A stretch of 64,000 nucleotides of DNA, taken from assembly GCA_026003215.1 (NCBI GenBank), contig BPGV01000001.1:795001-859000 (forward strand). Direction: 5' to 3'. Under the pieces are notes generated by a model that was not told where the DNA came from, made no database searches, and saw only the letters and a program-made list of their open reading frames with translations. Shown here piece after piece: positions 38,878-48,688 of this stretch; the first letter of the stretch is position 1, and each line of letters opens with the position of its first letter. The stretch is from Bacteroidia bacterium (GTDB lineage Bacteria > Bacteroidota > Bacteroidia > SpSt-205). Made by a program: the position numbers and the translations under genes.

Positions 38878-39828
38878 GCGCTTTATAGGCGCGGGCAAGC
38901 CATACTGCCCCAAGACAGACCACTCTACAGGGCGGCTCCCCTCTGCCGGCGAGGGGAGCCGTTCTACATAGCCCATAAGCTGAAAATGTGTAAGTGTATG
39001 ACAAAAGGTCGGCTTCTCCGCAGCAGGGGCCGGTAGCTCTTCCATGGGCAAGCACCACAACCCACCCCATAGCCCCTTAGGAGGACGCTGTACCAGCCAT
39101 ACACCCTCGGCCGTGGCATACAGCTTGAAAATGAAGTGACGCGTAGGCCGAGGAGGACGTTCCGCCCGCACAGGAAACCGCATCACGGCTCCCTGCCTCA
39201 GCCCCTCACAAAAAGCAGAAAGGGGACATAAAAGGCATTTGGGTTGGCGAGGTGTACAAAGGAGAGTAGCCAAATCCATCAGCGCAAAGGCTACCTTACG
39301 CTGCCGCCATGCAAGGGGTAAACCATCCGCCTGCCCTTGATAATAGGCTCGATCGGTAGCAGGGGTAGGGTCTGCAAAAAGGCGGCTAAGCACTCGCACA
39401 AGATTTCCATCCACAGGCAGGTAAGCCCCTTTTTCGCTGAAAGCCAAGATAGCCCGCGCCGTGTAGGGGCCTATACCCGGAAGCGCAAGCAACCCCTGTA
39501 AGGGGTCGGGCCTCGTCCATAGGGCTTCAAACCCGCCTTGGGCGTGCAGCCGCTGTGCAGCTCGATGGAGATTATGCGCGCGCTGATAATAGCCTAAGCC
39601 CTGCCATACTTCCAGCACCGACTCTATAGGAGCCTGCGCTAACGCCTGAAGCGAGGGAAACCATGCCAAAAAACGCACTATACGCGCTTCTGCCTGCGCT
39701 ATGCGGGTCTGCTGCAGAAGCGTCTCTATAACCCAAATGCGATAAGGGTCTTCTGTCTCTCGCCAAGGGAGGACCCGCCCCTGCCGGTCAAACCACGCCA
39801 GAAGGGCCCCTACCGCAGCTTCACTCAC
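38836..39828 (-). CDS. mutY: A/G-specific adenine glycosylase MutY
   Basis: About 330 residues. The catalytic core has [24 protein letters not shown] (catalytic Glu), the helix-hairpin-helix [26 protein letters not shown] with the catalytic Asp, and the 4Fe-4S motif C-x6-CLLC-x5-C. The C-terminal NUDIX-like domain recognises 8-oxoG. I chose GTG 39828, which overlaps the yjbQ stop, because residues before it are a yjbQ shadow; ATG 39870 is the alternative. The last 14 codons overlap the convergent M43 gene by 42 bases. Confidence 0.93.
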   Translation of the reverse strand: MSEAAVGALLAWFDRQGRVLPWRETEDPYRIWVIETLLQQTRIAQAEARIVRFLAWFPSLQALAQAPIESVLEVWQGLGYYQRAHNLHRAAQRLHAQGGFEALWTRPDPLQGLLALPGIGPYTARAILAFSEKGAYLPVDGNLVRVLSRLFADPTPATDRAYYQGQADGLPLAWRQRKVAFALMDLATLLCTPRQPKCLLCPLSAFCEGLRQGAVMRFPVRAERPPRPTRHFIFKLYATAEGVWLVQRPPKGLWGGLWCLPMEELPAPAAEKPTFCHTLTHFQLMGYVERLPSPAEGSRPVEWSVLGQYGLPAPIKRLLLHEAEAYHRSL

Positions 39829-40234
39829 CCAAGATCTTGATGACCACCCTTTTGCGGCGCTGCCCATCAAACTCTATATAAAAAATCTCTTGCCACGGCC
39901 CTAAGTCTAAATCCCCTTTCGTTACGGGCACAAGCACCTGGAGGTGGGTCAGCAAGTTTTTCAGATGGGCATCGCCATTATCCTCACCGGTGCGATGGTG
40001 CCGATAGTCAGGCCGCAGAGGCGCCAGCTTCTCCAGCCATTCAAAGATATCTTCATGTAGGCCTCTTTCGTTATCCTGGATAATCACTGAAGCCGTAAGA
40101 TGCATAGAAGAAACCAAGCAAAGGCCTTCTTGGATGCCGGACTTTTTAACTTCCTCCCGCACCTGTGGGGTAAGGTGCACGATAGCTCGCCGCTGCGGCG
40201 TATGCATCCACAAGTAAGCCGTGTGGCTCCGCAT
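39821..40234 (-). CDS. YjbQ family protein (UPF0047)
   Basis: A 137-residue member of the YjbQ family, shown by the [12 protein letters not shown] stretch and by the metal-binding pattern [20 protein letters not shown], then [15 protein letters not shown]. The family has a beta-barrel with a conserved zinc-like site; weak thiamine-phosphate synthase activity was reported for relatives, but the main role is uncertain. It overlaps mutY by eight bases or more. A near-consensus TAAGTTCG lies four bases before ATG 40234. Confidence 0.88.
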   Translation of the reverse strand: MRSHTAYLWMHTPQRRAIVHLTPQVREEVKKSGIQEGLCLVSSMHLTASVIIQDNERGLHEDIFEWLEKLAPLRPDYRHHRTGEDNGDAHLKNLLTHLQVLVPVTKGDLDLGPWQEIFYIEFDGQRRKRVVIKILGE

Positions 40235-40267
40235 GCAGCGAACTTAGCCCACTCTCACCAAAAGCCC

Positions 40268-40275
40268 TATATTTG
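40268..40275 (+). promoter_or_regulatory. -7 element TATATTTG, outer-membrane protein 40280
   Basis: Ends four bases before ATG 40280 and fixes this start. Confidence 0.75.
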
Positions 40276-40279
40276 TCCC

Positions 40280-40822
40280 ATGCGTAGAGGCGCATGCTTA
40301 TTGGCTATAAGCTTACTGGCCTATGCCCAAAAAGGCATAGGAGGGTTTGGCCGGGTAGGGATTGGCGGCACCTATGGACCGCATTTGATAGGGGCTTCCT
40401 TTCGCTTGCCGCTTGGGTACAGCGAATACACTTTTGTAGAGCTAAGTGGCGGCTGGGGCCGTTCCAAAGCCCCCTATGTTTCAGGCTTGCAGGAAGGCTA
40501 TGTGCTCGGCCTCGGTATGAATCAGGGCATTTTGGGTACGTGGCTCAGCCGAGACTGCGGGATTTATTGGTTCCTCCCTTACTTGGACTTAGGGGCCCGA
40601 GCGTACTACTATAATAACTTACCCCAACCCGACGGGAATGGTAATACCACCAATAAAACGGTAATCGTACCTGATGTGTATGCCGGCATAGGCAGCTTGT
40701 TTAATGTTTTGCCTCACTTTGAGCTATTTGGGTCGGTGCGGGCGCGAGCAGAGATTATAGAAGATTTTGCCCCGGCTTTTAGCTGGCAAGTAGGTGCGCG
40801 CGTGAGCTTCGGCTACAAATGA
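40280..40822 (+). CDS. Small outer-membrane beta-barrel-like protein
   Basis: A 180-residue protein with signal peptide ending in LAYAQ. The mature part alternates hydrophobic residues, glycines and aromatics in strand-length segments (GGFGRVGIGGTYG, YTFVELSGGWG, AGIGSLFNVLPHFELFGSVRARAE) and ends in VSFGYK, as expected for an outer-membrane barrel. No specific family is recognised. The ATG is four bases after TATATTTG; the upstream open frame is not coding. Its stop overlaps the amidohydrolase start by four bases. Confidence 0.65.
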   Translation: MRRGACLLAISLLAYAQKGIGGFGRVGIGGTYGPHLIGASFRLPLGYSEYTFVELSGGWGRSKAPYVSGLQEGYVLGLGMNQGILGTWLSRDCGIYWFLPYLDLGARAYYYNNLPQPDGNGNTTNKTVIVPDVYAGIGSLFNVLPHFELFGSVRARAEIIEDFAPAFSWQVGARVSFGYK

Positions 40823-42018
40823 ACTGGATAGGATGGATTTTATGGGGACAAATCCTTATCCGCGGGGCGTGGATCCACCGCGGGGATGGAACGCTCCCCG
40901 TACGCGGAGATGTGCTCATCCAAGGGGATAGCATCGCTGCGGTAGGACCGGTAATTACAGCTCTTCCGGGCTATCAGGTAATAGAGGCTGGGGGGAAACA
41001 CCTGTATCCAGCCCTTATCGGGCTTAGTACCCCTGTGGGCCTGGTAGAAATAGAAGCGGTACGCGCCACCCGTGACAATGCCGAAGTAGGCGATTTCACG
41101 CCGGAGGTACTCGCTTATACGGCTTTCAATATAGACTCCCGCGTGCTGCCTACGCTCCGGGCCAACGGTATACTTTATGCCGAATCGGCGCCCCAAGGCG
41201 GCGTAATAGCCGGGCAATCTGCCGTAATGCGGCTTTTTGGACGCACCCGGGAGGAGGCCGTGGTAAAGCCCATAGCAGCCCTCCATTTGTATCCGCCTTC
41301 TTTGCGCCCTTGGCTCTATGCCTCCTACGAAGACCAAAAGAAAGCCGCCGAACGCGCCCAAAAAACTTGGGAAGCCTTAGACCAATACCTGGAAAAAGCG
41401 GCTCGCTGGTGCCGAGGCGACTCCAGCGAAAAAGATTTACGCCTGCGTGCCTTGTGCCCTTATCTGCGGGGCGAATATCCCGTCATTTGGCATGTAGACG
41501 CCGCTGAGGACATAGAGGCGGCCCTCCATCTCTCCCAGAAATGGAAGCTTAAAGCAGCCATAGCCGGCGGCAGCGAAGCCCCCAGGGTAGCCTCTGCTTT
41601 GCGCAGGGCCGCTGTACCTGTTATCCTTACCCGCACCCACCGCCTCCCCCCCGCAGAAGATACCCCCGTTAGCTACGCCTACACCCTCCCTAAGGTGCTA
41701 CAGGACAGCGGACTGACAGTGCTTTTGGCCCATGAGAGCTTCTGGAACCAGCGCAACCTCTCCTATAATGCGGGCACAGCCGCAGCCTATGGCCTCTCCC
41801 CCGAGGAAGCCCTCAGCCTCCTTACCGACAAGCCCGCCCAGTGGCTGGGCCTTCGGCGCCTCGGACGGATTGCGCCCGGGTACCTCGCCTCCCTCCTCCT
41901 CGCAGAAGGCGACCTCTTAGATATGCCCACTTCTACCATCCAAAAAATCTGGCTGGAAGGCCGCGAAATATCCCTCAGTAACAATCCCCAAGAACAGCTA
42001 TTCCAAAAATACCGATGA
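40819..42018 (+). CDS. Exported amidohydrolase-like protein lacking canonical metal ligands
   Basis: A 399-residue protein with signal-like start ending in LWGQ. It has the amidohydrolase N-terminal sandwich (GDVLIQGDSIAAVGP) and C-terminal return (LRRLGRIAPGYLASLLLAEGD). Where active members have GLIDxHxH, this one has YPALIGLSTPVGL, so the HxH metal pair is missing. I recall a Bacteroidota subgroup with this loss and the conserved EIEAVRATRDNAEVGDF stretch. It may be inactive or use another chemistry. ATGA overlap with the next gene. Confidence 0.75.
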   Translation: MNWIGWILWGQILIRGAWIHRGDGTLPVRGDVLIQGDSIAAVGPVITALPGYQVIEAGGKHLYPALIGLSTPVGLVEIEAVRATRDNAEVGDFTPEVLAYTAFNIDSRVLPTLRANGILYAESAPQGGVIAGQSAVMRLFGRTREEAVVKPIAALHLYPPSLRPWLYASYEDQKKAAERAQKTWEALDQYLEKAARWCRGDSSEKDLRLRALCPYLRGEYPVIWHVDAAEDIEAALHLSQKWKLKAAIAGGSEAPRVASALRRAAVPVILTRTHRLPPAEDTPVSYAYTLPKVLQDSGLTVLLAHESFWNQRNLSYNAGTAAAYGLSPEEALSLLTDKPAQWLGLRRLGRIAPGYLASLLLAEGDLLDMPTSTIQKIWLEGREISLSNNPQEQLFQKYR

Positions 42019-43445
42019 ATACCCCGCTTTTTTTCGACCTCCATGTGCACAGCACCCTTAAGCCTTACCTGCTGAGCGCTGTAGACTCTCCTTGGGAGGA
42101 CTATGACAAGGCTACCCCCGAAGAACGCGTGCGCCGTACGCCGAAGGTGACTCAATCTGACTTTACAAAGCTTCTCCGCTCTGGCACACGGGTGATTACT
42201 TTAGCCCTGCACCCCATAGAACGCTATCTCATCTCTGCGCTGACGACCCGACCCGTTGCGTATGCTTTGGTCTTCCGTATGCGGATAGAACGCGTGCGAC
42301 AAGTGCTCCAGCGCGATCCCTTCTTTATCCTCCAACAAGAATACAACCTCCTCATGGCTTACCGCCAAAATCCTGCAGGAGCAGGTGAGATTGTACTGGC
42401 ACGCAGGCCTCAAGACATCGACTCGGCCTTACAAGACCCAAATAAGATTGCCGTTATTTTGGCGATTGAAGGAGCCCATGCGCTCGGATTTGAATACAGA
42501 GATTATAAGTTTCCTGCAATAAAGGGATTTTCCTATGATGGATTTACGCCCCTTTCGCGGGAGAGCATACGAGAACGGTTAGATTGGGCTGCCGGTAAGG
42601 GTGTACATTTAATTACGCTCCTACACATGGTGTATAACCATTTAGGCACGCCGGCCAAAGCGGTAGAGCTACGCGGCCCTATGGCTATCCTACCCAATCC
42701 CTACCGGAGTGTGCGTTCCGTAGGAGGATACCGAGGACTTACGGCATACGGGGTGACTTTTGTAGAAGAGGCCTATAAGCGACATATCCTCATAGATGTA
42801 AAGCACTGTGACCACACGACTCGGGCACAGATCTACGAGATTGCCCAAGAATACCAGATGCCTGTGGTGGCTTCGCATGTAGCGGCTTCTGGGCATGCCC
42901 TCCAGCAACGCCCCCAGCGCACCGACCGCCCGCGCCACCGCCTCCAAAGTGAAAACTTCAACCCCTGGGATATCAACCTCCACGATGAAGACCTTATCGC
43001 TATCGCCCGTAGCCAAGGGCTAATTGGACTCATCTTAGATGAGCGAGTCCTGGCCGGCGAAAAACTCTTACAGGCCGTGCGAGCCGGCGAACTTCCCCCC
43101 TTAGAACCCCTTTTCCAACAAATACGCTATATCTACACCACCCTCATCCAAGCGGGTATCCCGCCTCGGCAAGCCTTCTCTACTTTATGCATCGGCAGTG
43201 ATTATGATGGATTTATAGATCCTATAGATGCTGTGCCCACAACCCTGGAATATCCTACCATTTTATACCCAGGCTTATTATGTTTTTTTGAAGAAGAACA
43301 TTCCCTCTTTCAAGACACAGGGCTTTCCCCCCAAGAGCTTGCCGAGCACTTCTGCTTCTGGAACGGAGTCCATTTTTGGAAGCATTTTTTGGAAAGAAAA
43401 GTACGGGCAGCCGAAGCTACCCCCCTCTTTATCCCCCCCCTCTAA
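42015..43445 (+). CDS. Membrane dipeptidase-like protein, peptidase family M19
   Basis: A 476-residue TIM-barrel metallohydrolase. Metal ligands typical of M19 are seen in FFDLHVHS, the Glu of AIEGAHAL, HMVYNHLG, ASHVAASGHA and GSDYDGFIDP. Family members cleave dipeptides, including those with D-residues, and related compounds. No signal peptide is evident. The ATG overlaps the amidohydrolase stop. It meets the PgpH-like gene tail to tail with four bases overlap. It is longer than the usual 330-400 residues owing to inserts around 60-130 and 280-310. Confidence 0.8.
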   Translation: MNTPLFFDLHVHSTLKPYLLSAVDSPWEDYDKATPEERVRRTPKVTQSDFTKLLRSGTRVITLALHPIERYLISALTTRPVAYALVFRMRIERVRQVLQRDPFFILQQEYNLLMAYRQNPAGAGEIVLARRPQDIDSALQDPNKIAVILAIEGAHALGFEYRDYKFPAIKGFSYDGFTPLSRESIRERLDWAAGKGVHLITLLHMVYNHLGTPAKAVELRGPMAILPNPYRSVRSVGGYRGLTAYGVTFVEEAYKRHILIDVKHCDHTTRAQIYEIAQEYQMPVVASHVAASGHALQQRPQRTDRPRHRLQSENFNPWDINLHDEDLIAIARSQGLIGLILDERVLAGEKLLQAVRAGELPPLEPLFQQIRYIYTTLIQAGIPPRQAFSTLCIGSDYDGFIDPIDAVPTTLEYPTILYPGLLCFFEEEHSLFQDTGLSPQELAEHFCFWNGVHFWKHFLERKVRAAEATPLFIPPL

Positions 43446-45505
43446 GCTGATACTGGAGCAGCTTCTACTTCTGTATATTGAATGCGGGCATGATGGAGGG
43501 AGAGAAGCTGCTGATAAAAAGCTTCTTCCAGCTCTTTTATCTGCGGAAAGGCAAGCGGTGCTTCTTCTAATTGTCCCTCTTCTATGCGCTGCTGGATCAT
43601 TCGGCGTACATGGGCACGCAGTTTTTGAGGGGTAAGGTCAGAAATAGCGCGGGTACTGGCCTCCAAGGTATCCGCTAACATGAGTATCGCTTCTTCCTTG
43701 GTAGAAGGCAGCGGCCCTGGGTACCGAAACTCCTCTTCCCATAGCTCGGCCTCGTGGGGCGCTATTTGCTTTTGTTTTTGCCAAAAATACTGGATATAGG
43801 TGGTGCCATGATGGGTACGTATACCCGCTATAATCTCTTGTGGCAGGCGATAGCGTCGCGCTAAATACACCCCATACTCCACATGACTCCGAATGATAGC
43901 CGCACTTTCTCTGGGGGACAAGGCATGATGAGGATTTTCAGCTCCTCCTTGAGAAATAACCGCGAGATTTTCAATAAAATACTGCGGCGCCTCTAACTTA
44001 CCTATATCATGAAAAAGCGCCATAACATGACACTTTAAGGGATGGGCTCCAACAGCCTGAGCAGCGGCTTCAGCCAAAGAAGCCACTGCCAAACTGTGTT
44101 GAAAAGTGCCTGGCGCCCTGTGCGCAAGTTCTTTCAAAACAGGATGATTGGTATTCAACAACTCTAAAAAAGTAATGTCTGAGCTCATCTTGAAAACCTT
44201 TTCAATACCATAAATGAGCGGATAGACCATTAGACAAAGCAGCGCATTTAGATAAAGAATAGGAAGCCCTTCCCACGGAATAGCCTGAAAGGTACCCTGG
44301 TAAAAGAGATGATATCCTACATAACTTACCGTATACCCCAAAGCTAAAAGTGCCAGCGCATAGTACAGATGCGAGCGGCGCTGCATCACCCGCAGCCGAA
44401 AAACCGCCAACATCGTACTAAAACCATGCACAAAGAAAAACTCCACTGGCGCTTCCATGATGAGGCTAAGCTGAGCCCCCAACGCAATAGCCGAAATAAA
44501 ACCAACCCTATCGTCAAAAAATATCGCCAATAAAAGCGGCCCCATAGCCACAGGCACTAAATGGTGTAAGGGCAAACCCGAACTGAGATTCCAACTTTGG
44601 ACAAAACGTAAGAAAAGAGCAGAAGTCCCTGTAAATATCAAATATACCGTAAGCAAAAGGGCTATGGGGCGTACATCTGAGGGAGAGAAACGACGAGATA
44701 TATATAGATATTGCAATGCGATGAAAGTAATAACCCCGACAAGCAGCAAAGCCCCTAAGTAACTGAGAAGGCGTCCTTGGAGGGGATGTATTCTTTCGTA
44801 AGCTACACGAAGTGATCGGAGTTTCTGTTCCGTGTCTTTGGTAAGGATCTCGCCCTTGCGGATAATCAGCTCTCCTTTCCGTACAGTGCCGCTATACGGA
44901 GAAAGCGCCTGCGAGGCCAGACGCAAACGCTCCTCAGAAGCCACAGGATCGTATAGGCAGTCTACGCGCAGAAGCTGCCGCAACAGTTGCTTGAGGGTAT
45001 CTTGCACCCGCAAAGGAACCTGCGCTTCTACCCAACGCCAGAGGCGGAAGCTATCTACTAAGGCCTGAAGAGCTACCTCCCGCTCAGCTTGGGGAGAATA
45101 CCGCAGCACAGCGACCCCCGGCTTACCTTCTAAACGGATCCCTACGTATCCATACCTATAGACATACTCCACCGCCACTAAGAGTGCTTGCCGTACCTCC
45201 GGCGGAAGCCGCCCAGCAAGCTGTTCCGCTTTTTCCCGCACCACGACAGCTATATGGGTGTCCTTCTGAAAAACTAAACTAAAGTGCTGCACAAGCGAGT
45301 CTATTTCCTCCCCCCTCTCCTCCGTAGTCTTATATATTCTGAACTCAAAAGGGGCAAATAGATCCGGATAAGGCCAAATATCTCCTTCTCGGTAATCCGA
45401 AAGGTAAGGGGGAGTATGCCACCACAAGAGAAAAGCGCTACTTAGCCATACATATGCCCCCACCAAAAAGGCTAATACCCCCCATCGCCTAATGCGCAAG
45501 GCCAT
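43442..45505 (-). CDS. pgpH: 7TM-HD family phosphohydrolase, PgpH-like (c-di-AMP phosphodiesterase type)
   Basis: The protein is 687 residues. One N-terminal membrane helix, a 7TMR-HDED-type extracytoplasmic domain (about 45-265, with EILTKDTEQKLRSL near its end), seven hydrophobic helices (about 270-450) and a cytoplasmic HD domain with HSLAVASLAEAAA, ALFHDIGKLEAPQYF, and HVEYGVYLARRY...RTHHGT. In relatives it hydrolyses cyclic di-AMP. Its start overlaps the end of the preceding hypothetical gene by 17 bases. Confidence 0.9.
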   Translation of the reverse strand: MALRIRRWGVLAFLVGAYVWLSSAFLLWWHTPPYLSDYREGDIWPYPDLFAPFEFRIYKTTEERGEEIDSLVQHFSLVFQKDTHIAVVVREKAEQLAGRLPPEVRQALLVAVEYVYRYGYVGIRLEGKPGVAVLRYSPQAEREVALQALVDSFRLWRWVEAQVPLRVQDTLKQLLRQLLRVDCLYDPVASEERLRLASQALSPYSGTVRKGELIIRKGEILTKDTEQKLRSLRVAYERIHPLQGRLLSYLGALLLVGVITFIALQYLYISRRFSPSDVRPIALLLTVYLIFTGTSALFLRFVQSWNLSSGLPLHHLVPVAMGPLLLAIFFDDRVGFISAIALGAQLSLIMEAPVEFFFVHGFSTMLAVFRLRVMQRRSHLYYALALLALGYTVSYVGYHLFYQGTFQAIPWEGLPILYLNALLCLMVYPLIYGIEKVFKMSSDITFLELLNTNHPVLKELAHRAPGTFQHSLAVASLAEAAAQAVGAHPLKCHVMALFHDIGKLEAPQYFIENLAVISQGGAENPHHALSPRESAAIIRSHVEYGVYLARRYRLPQEIIAGIRTHHGTTYIQYFWQKQKQIAPHEAELWEEEFRYPGPLPSTKEEAILMLADTLEASTRAISDLTPQKLRAHVRRMIQQRIEEGQLEEAPLAFPQIKELEEAFYQQLLSLHHARIQYTEVEAAPVSA

Positions 45506-46523
45506 AGCGATTGAGCTTTTTCTGGGCTTCGTCCCGCTGCCGCCAAATCTCCTTCGGATCGTACTGCTCTATCTCCGGCGCATACGGAATCACATTCCGC
45601 CGATAGACCAATATCCCCTTACGCCCCTCAAATCGACGCTTTTTCCAGTATTCTAATGCATCATACGTCCCATCCGCTCCAAAAAAAGGGCGCGGGTCCT
45701 CCCGTAGCGTACGCCGACGATTGCTGGTAGAAATATGGTCAAAGATTATCGCCGTATAGCGCTTCTTAGCCCCTACCCGCCGCACGTACCACCCTTTATT
45801 AAGAGAAAGCGGCGTAGTCTCGGGATATTCCAAAATCAATCGCATCTTCGGTACAGGCCCCACATAAATGACAGGCGCCCCAAAAAAGACTTTGTCCGGT
45901 TTCTTGGGATCAAAAAAGACCGTTTCTACCACTTTAAAGTTACGCCGTCTATCGTAGCCATTCCACCCCAAGAGCACATAATAGCGCATCTTCTCCCGCG
46001 CCAGGCGCTTCCCCCGCGGTACCCGAGCTTCCCCCTCATATTGTAAAACCCCATGCGTACTATACCGAGGATGGTAATAAAGCGCGCCGACCCATTCGTC
46101 CTGCGTAAGCGTGCGCCGTTCCATATCCTCCTCGTCCAGTACCTCGGGTACCTCCCTCAGCACAAAAACTTTTACCTGCCAAGGCGATTTTTTACTTTCG
46201 CGCCAACGCCGAACTAAGATACCATAATATCTATGGGTCTGCTTAGCAAAATCTACCACCTGCCACGTGAAAATACGAAAAGCACTATCCGTCGGTGCTA
46301 AATCTGACACCGTCACCACCGAATCAAACGGATAGCTAAAGGCCTCGGGGTAAGATAAAACGCTAATCCACTTTTGGAGGAAAAGCTGATTGACGGAGTC
46401 TTTTTCCGCAGTGCTTTCGTGGTGTAGCACGAAGTGCCCCATGCGCGTGAGCTCTTTTTCTACTTCGGTCAGGGCTATATGCTGAGCCCACAGCCACCCC
46501 ACACCCCACACAATCCACCGCAT
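45489..46523 (-). CDS. Exported protein conserved in Bacteroidota, unknown function
   Basis: A 344-residue protein with a short signal peptide ending in WLWAQ. The body is basic and aromatic, with YYVLLGWNGYDRRRNFKVVETVFF followed by VFFGAPVIY and a late TAIIFDHISTSN; I have seen this pattern in uncharacterised Bacteroidota proteins. No enzyme motif is found. ATG 46523 is ten bases after TACCTTTG. It leads a two-gene unit with pgpH. Confidence 0.6.
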   Translation of the reverse strand: MRWIVWGVGWLWAQHIALTEVEKELTRMGHFVLHHESTAEKDSVNQLFLQKWISVLSYPEAFSYPFDSVVTVSDLAPTDSAFRIFTWQVVDFAKQTHRYYGILVRRWRESKKSPWQVKVFVLREVPEVLDEEDMERRTLTQDEWVGALYYHPRYSTHGVLQYEGEARVPRGKRLAREKMRYYVLLGWNGYDRRRNFKVVETVFFDPKKPDKVFFGAPVIYVGPVPKMRLILEYPETTPLSLNKGWYVRRVGAKKRYTAIIFDHISTSNRRRTLREDPRPFFGADGTYDALEYWKKRRFEGRKGILVYRRNVIPYAPEIEQYDPKEIWRQRDEAQKKLNRYGLAH

Positions 46524-46533
46524 GTACGAAAGT

Positions 46534-46541
46534 CAAAGGTA
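46534..46541 (-). promoter_or_regulatory. -7 element TACCTTTG, hypothetical 45489-46523
   Basis: Ends ten bases before ATG 46523. Confidence 0.65.
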
Positions 46542-46551
46542 CAACAAAAAC

Positions 46552-47409
46552 TCACACAAACGCTTGAGGGAGGAGCGCCTGGGCCTCTAAAAGGGCCATT
46601 TCATTGAGGGGAGGGAGGGCGCCCTTCTCTCGGAGGAAGGCTATGACGGTCTCTGTACGGAGGTTAGAGACGAGGGGAACCCCAGCAAAGGGACAACCGC
46701 CATAGCCCCCTAAGGCACTATCAAAGCGGCGGCAGCCCGCTTCCCAGGCCGCTTCTACCTTAGCCCAAGCAGAGCTGGGATCCGCATGTAAATGCACCCC
46801 CCAAGTAATCCCCTTCACCGCCTCCAAAGCCTTAGATAGCGTAGTATACACCTCATCCGGCGTGGCTACCCCCACCGTATCGGCCAGAGAGATAATCTCT
46901 ACCCCCATCGCCACCAGGCGTCCAGCGGTGTCTATCACCTCCTGCGGATGATACGTCTCCCCATAAGGATTGCCAAAGCCCATAGAGAGATACACCACAG
47001 GGATCTTATCGGCCGTCTTTGCGGCTTGCACTATCTCTGGGATAAAAGCTTCGGCTTCGGCCCGCGACTGCCGCGTATTCTGCTGCTGAAAAGTCTCAGA
47101 TAAGGACAGCGGATATCCTATGTAGCGTACCGCAGGATGAGCCACCGCCTCCTCTAAGCCCCTGCTATTAGCTATAATAACCAAAATGCCCGTCTGGGGA
47201 TAATCCCTATAAGGAAGCGCTGCTAAAACCTCTCCCGTATCCTGCATCTGAGGAACTGCCTTAGGCGATACAAACGAACCTGCATCTATGGTATAGAAAC
47301 CCACACGCAAAAGGGCCGATAAATACCGAATCTTTACTTCCGTCGGGATGAAAGTAGGTAGCCCTTGCCAGGCATCCCGCGGACATTCTATAAGCTGAAC
47401 CGCTGCCAT
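46552..47409 (-). CDS. Hydroxymethylglutaryl-CoA lyase
   Basis: A 285-residue TIM-barrel lyase splitting HMG-CoA to acetyl-CoA and acetoacetate, in leucine degradation. Signatures: ECPRDAWQGL (usually GPRDGLQ), FVSPKAVPQM, SLADTVGVATP, GVHLHADP for metal binding, and the catalytic Cys in GGYGGCPFAG. ATG 47409 avoids the overlap with the DUF5103 gene made by ATG 47430. It is last gene of the GH3-DUF5103-lyase transcript. Confidence 0.92.
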   Translation of the reverse strand: MAAVQLIECPRDAWQGLPTFIPTEVKIRYLSALLRVGFYTIDAGSFVSPKAVPQMQDTGEVLAALPYRDYPQTGILVIIANSRGLEEAVAHPAVRYIGYPLSLSETFQQQNTRQSRAEAEAFIPEIVQAAKTADKIPVVYLSMGFGNPYGETYHPQEVIDTAGRLVAMGVEIISLADTVGVATPDEVYTTLSKALEAVKGITWGVHLHADPSSAWAKVEAAWEAGCRRFDSALGGYGGCPFAGVPLVSNLRTETVIAFLREKGALPPLNEMALLEAQALLPQAFV

Positions 47410-47419
47410 AGCGCTCGTA

Positions 47420-48688
47420 CTAAGGTTCATAATAGTTGAGCCAGCGATGGCCTACTACTCGGTCTTCTCTGTCGGTAAAGCCGCGATAACCCACCAGCAC
47501 CGCATACAGGTTTTCTGCCTCAAAGTAACTCCCTTCTACGGGTTCTGGGTCAAAGGAGCCTTTTTCGGCATCCCACACCGCATAAAGGTAGTCATACACC
47601 CCTTGTTTGAGCAGGATACGGCCGCGATACTCTCCCCTTTGCTCATCATAGGTGAGCTGGAAGCGAGGGTCCGGCCGCCACCCCATGAAATCACCCACTA
47701 CATAGAGGGGCTTTTCGTAAGGTGTACTGGCCTGGAGCCGAAACTCTACCCAGAAATAATCCGCTTGTACGCTGCTTAGCTCATCGCGCCCCTGCCATAA
47801 CCGCACCGTGTCTAAGAGGGCATCCTGGATCTGAATAAAGAAGCGGCCATTCAAATCAAACTGGCTGGTGTAAGCGAGCCCAGCTCGGGGCTGTTCGGCC
47901 ACTAAACGCACCACGATACCGCTATCTGTCCAAAAGGTCCTTTCCACCTGAAAGCTCCTGCGCCGTAAAATAGAACGCAAGTCCAACACCCGAAACTCTA
48001 CCCCCGCCGGCATATCTAACCCCGCTTGAAAGCGATATTCCAAGTGATCGGGATATAAAAAAGTGGGCTTAAGCCCCGCACGAGCATTATCCCAGCGACC
48101 ATTTTGCAAAAGCATACAAAAAAACTCTTGATAGGCTTGGGTAGAGTTTAACGACCCTGGGAAAACCGAAAAAGCTATCGTCTGGAAGCGCTGGCGCTGC
48201 CCCGTCACCACCTGGCCGGAGAGGTCGGGCTGCACCTTGACCACATTTTCCACCACATAGAAGCGCCGCCGCAATACTAACCGCTTGGGGTCATTCTCCC
48301 GAAAAACCTCTACTACATAAAAGCCGCTTCGTTGAAAGGCATTCCGTAGACGATACCGATAATGCACATATCCCACTCGGGTATTGTACGAAGGGACAAA
48401 CTCCGTGATACGGTCCGACACAAACGCCGGCCAATATTCTGTGAGCGGCAAAGAAGAGGGTTCCCATGTGCGAGAACACAGCTGGATACGGACCCAAAAA
48501 TCACTGGGGGCCTCCTCCGCTACCTCGTCAAACTCTAAGGTGAGGTAGTTGTCCTCCCGAAGGCCTAAGAAAGGAAAACTCAGCGTATTCTCCCCCCGGT
48601 AAAACTGTACCGTATAAATATGCGGCTCACAAATCGTGTCGGTAAGGGGCACAGCCCAAGCCAAGGAGAACCACAGCCAGTATTTCAT
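47420..48688 (-). CDS. DUF5103 protein, type IX secretion system plug type
   Basis: A 422-residue exported protein (short hydrophobic start MKYWLWFSLAWAVPL). The pattern of a beta-rich N-terminal half with WVRIQLCSRTWEPSSLPLTEYWPAF, then NTRVGYVHYRY and a later carbohydrate-binding-like fold (YVVGDFMGWRPDPRFQLTYDEQRGEYRG...GVYDYLYAV) matches DUF5103, members of which were found plugging the SprA translocon of the type IX system. This agrees with the secreted cargo in the window. It overlaps GH3 by an ATGA. Confidence 0.8.
   Translation of the reverse strand: MKYWLWFSLAWAVPLTDTICEPHIYTVQFYRGENTLSFPFLGLREDNYLTLEFDEVAEEAPSDFWVRIQLCSRTWEPSSLPLTEYWPAFVSDRITEFVPSYNTRVGYVHYRYRLRNAFQRSGFYVVEVFRENDPKRLVLRRRFYVVENVVKVQPDLSGQVVTGQRQRFQTIAFSVFPGSLNSTQAYQEFFCMLLQNGRWDNARAGLKPTFLYPDHLEYRFQAGLDMPAGVEFRVLDLRSILRRRSFQVERTFWTDSGIVVRLVAEQPRAGLAYTSQFDLNGRFFIQIQDALLDTVRLWQGRDELSSVQADYFWVEFRLQASTPYEKPLYVVGDFMGWRPDPRFQLTYDEQRGEYRGRILLKQGVYDYLYAVWDAEKGSFDPEPVEGSYFEAENLYAVLVGYRGFTDREDRVVGHRWLNYYEP

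Noticed and set aside
38933-38961. Perfect 11-base-pair hairpin (CGGCTCCCCTC / GAGGGGAGCCG) 56 bases after the M43 protease stop
   Set aside because: It lies inside mutY coding sequence and has no T-tract on either strand, so I do not call it a terminator.
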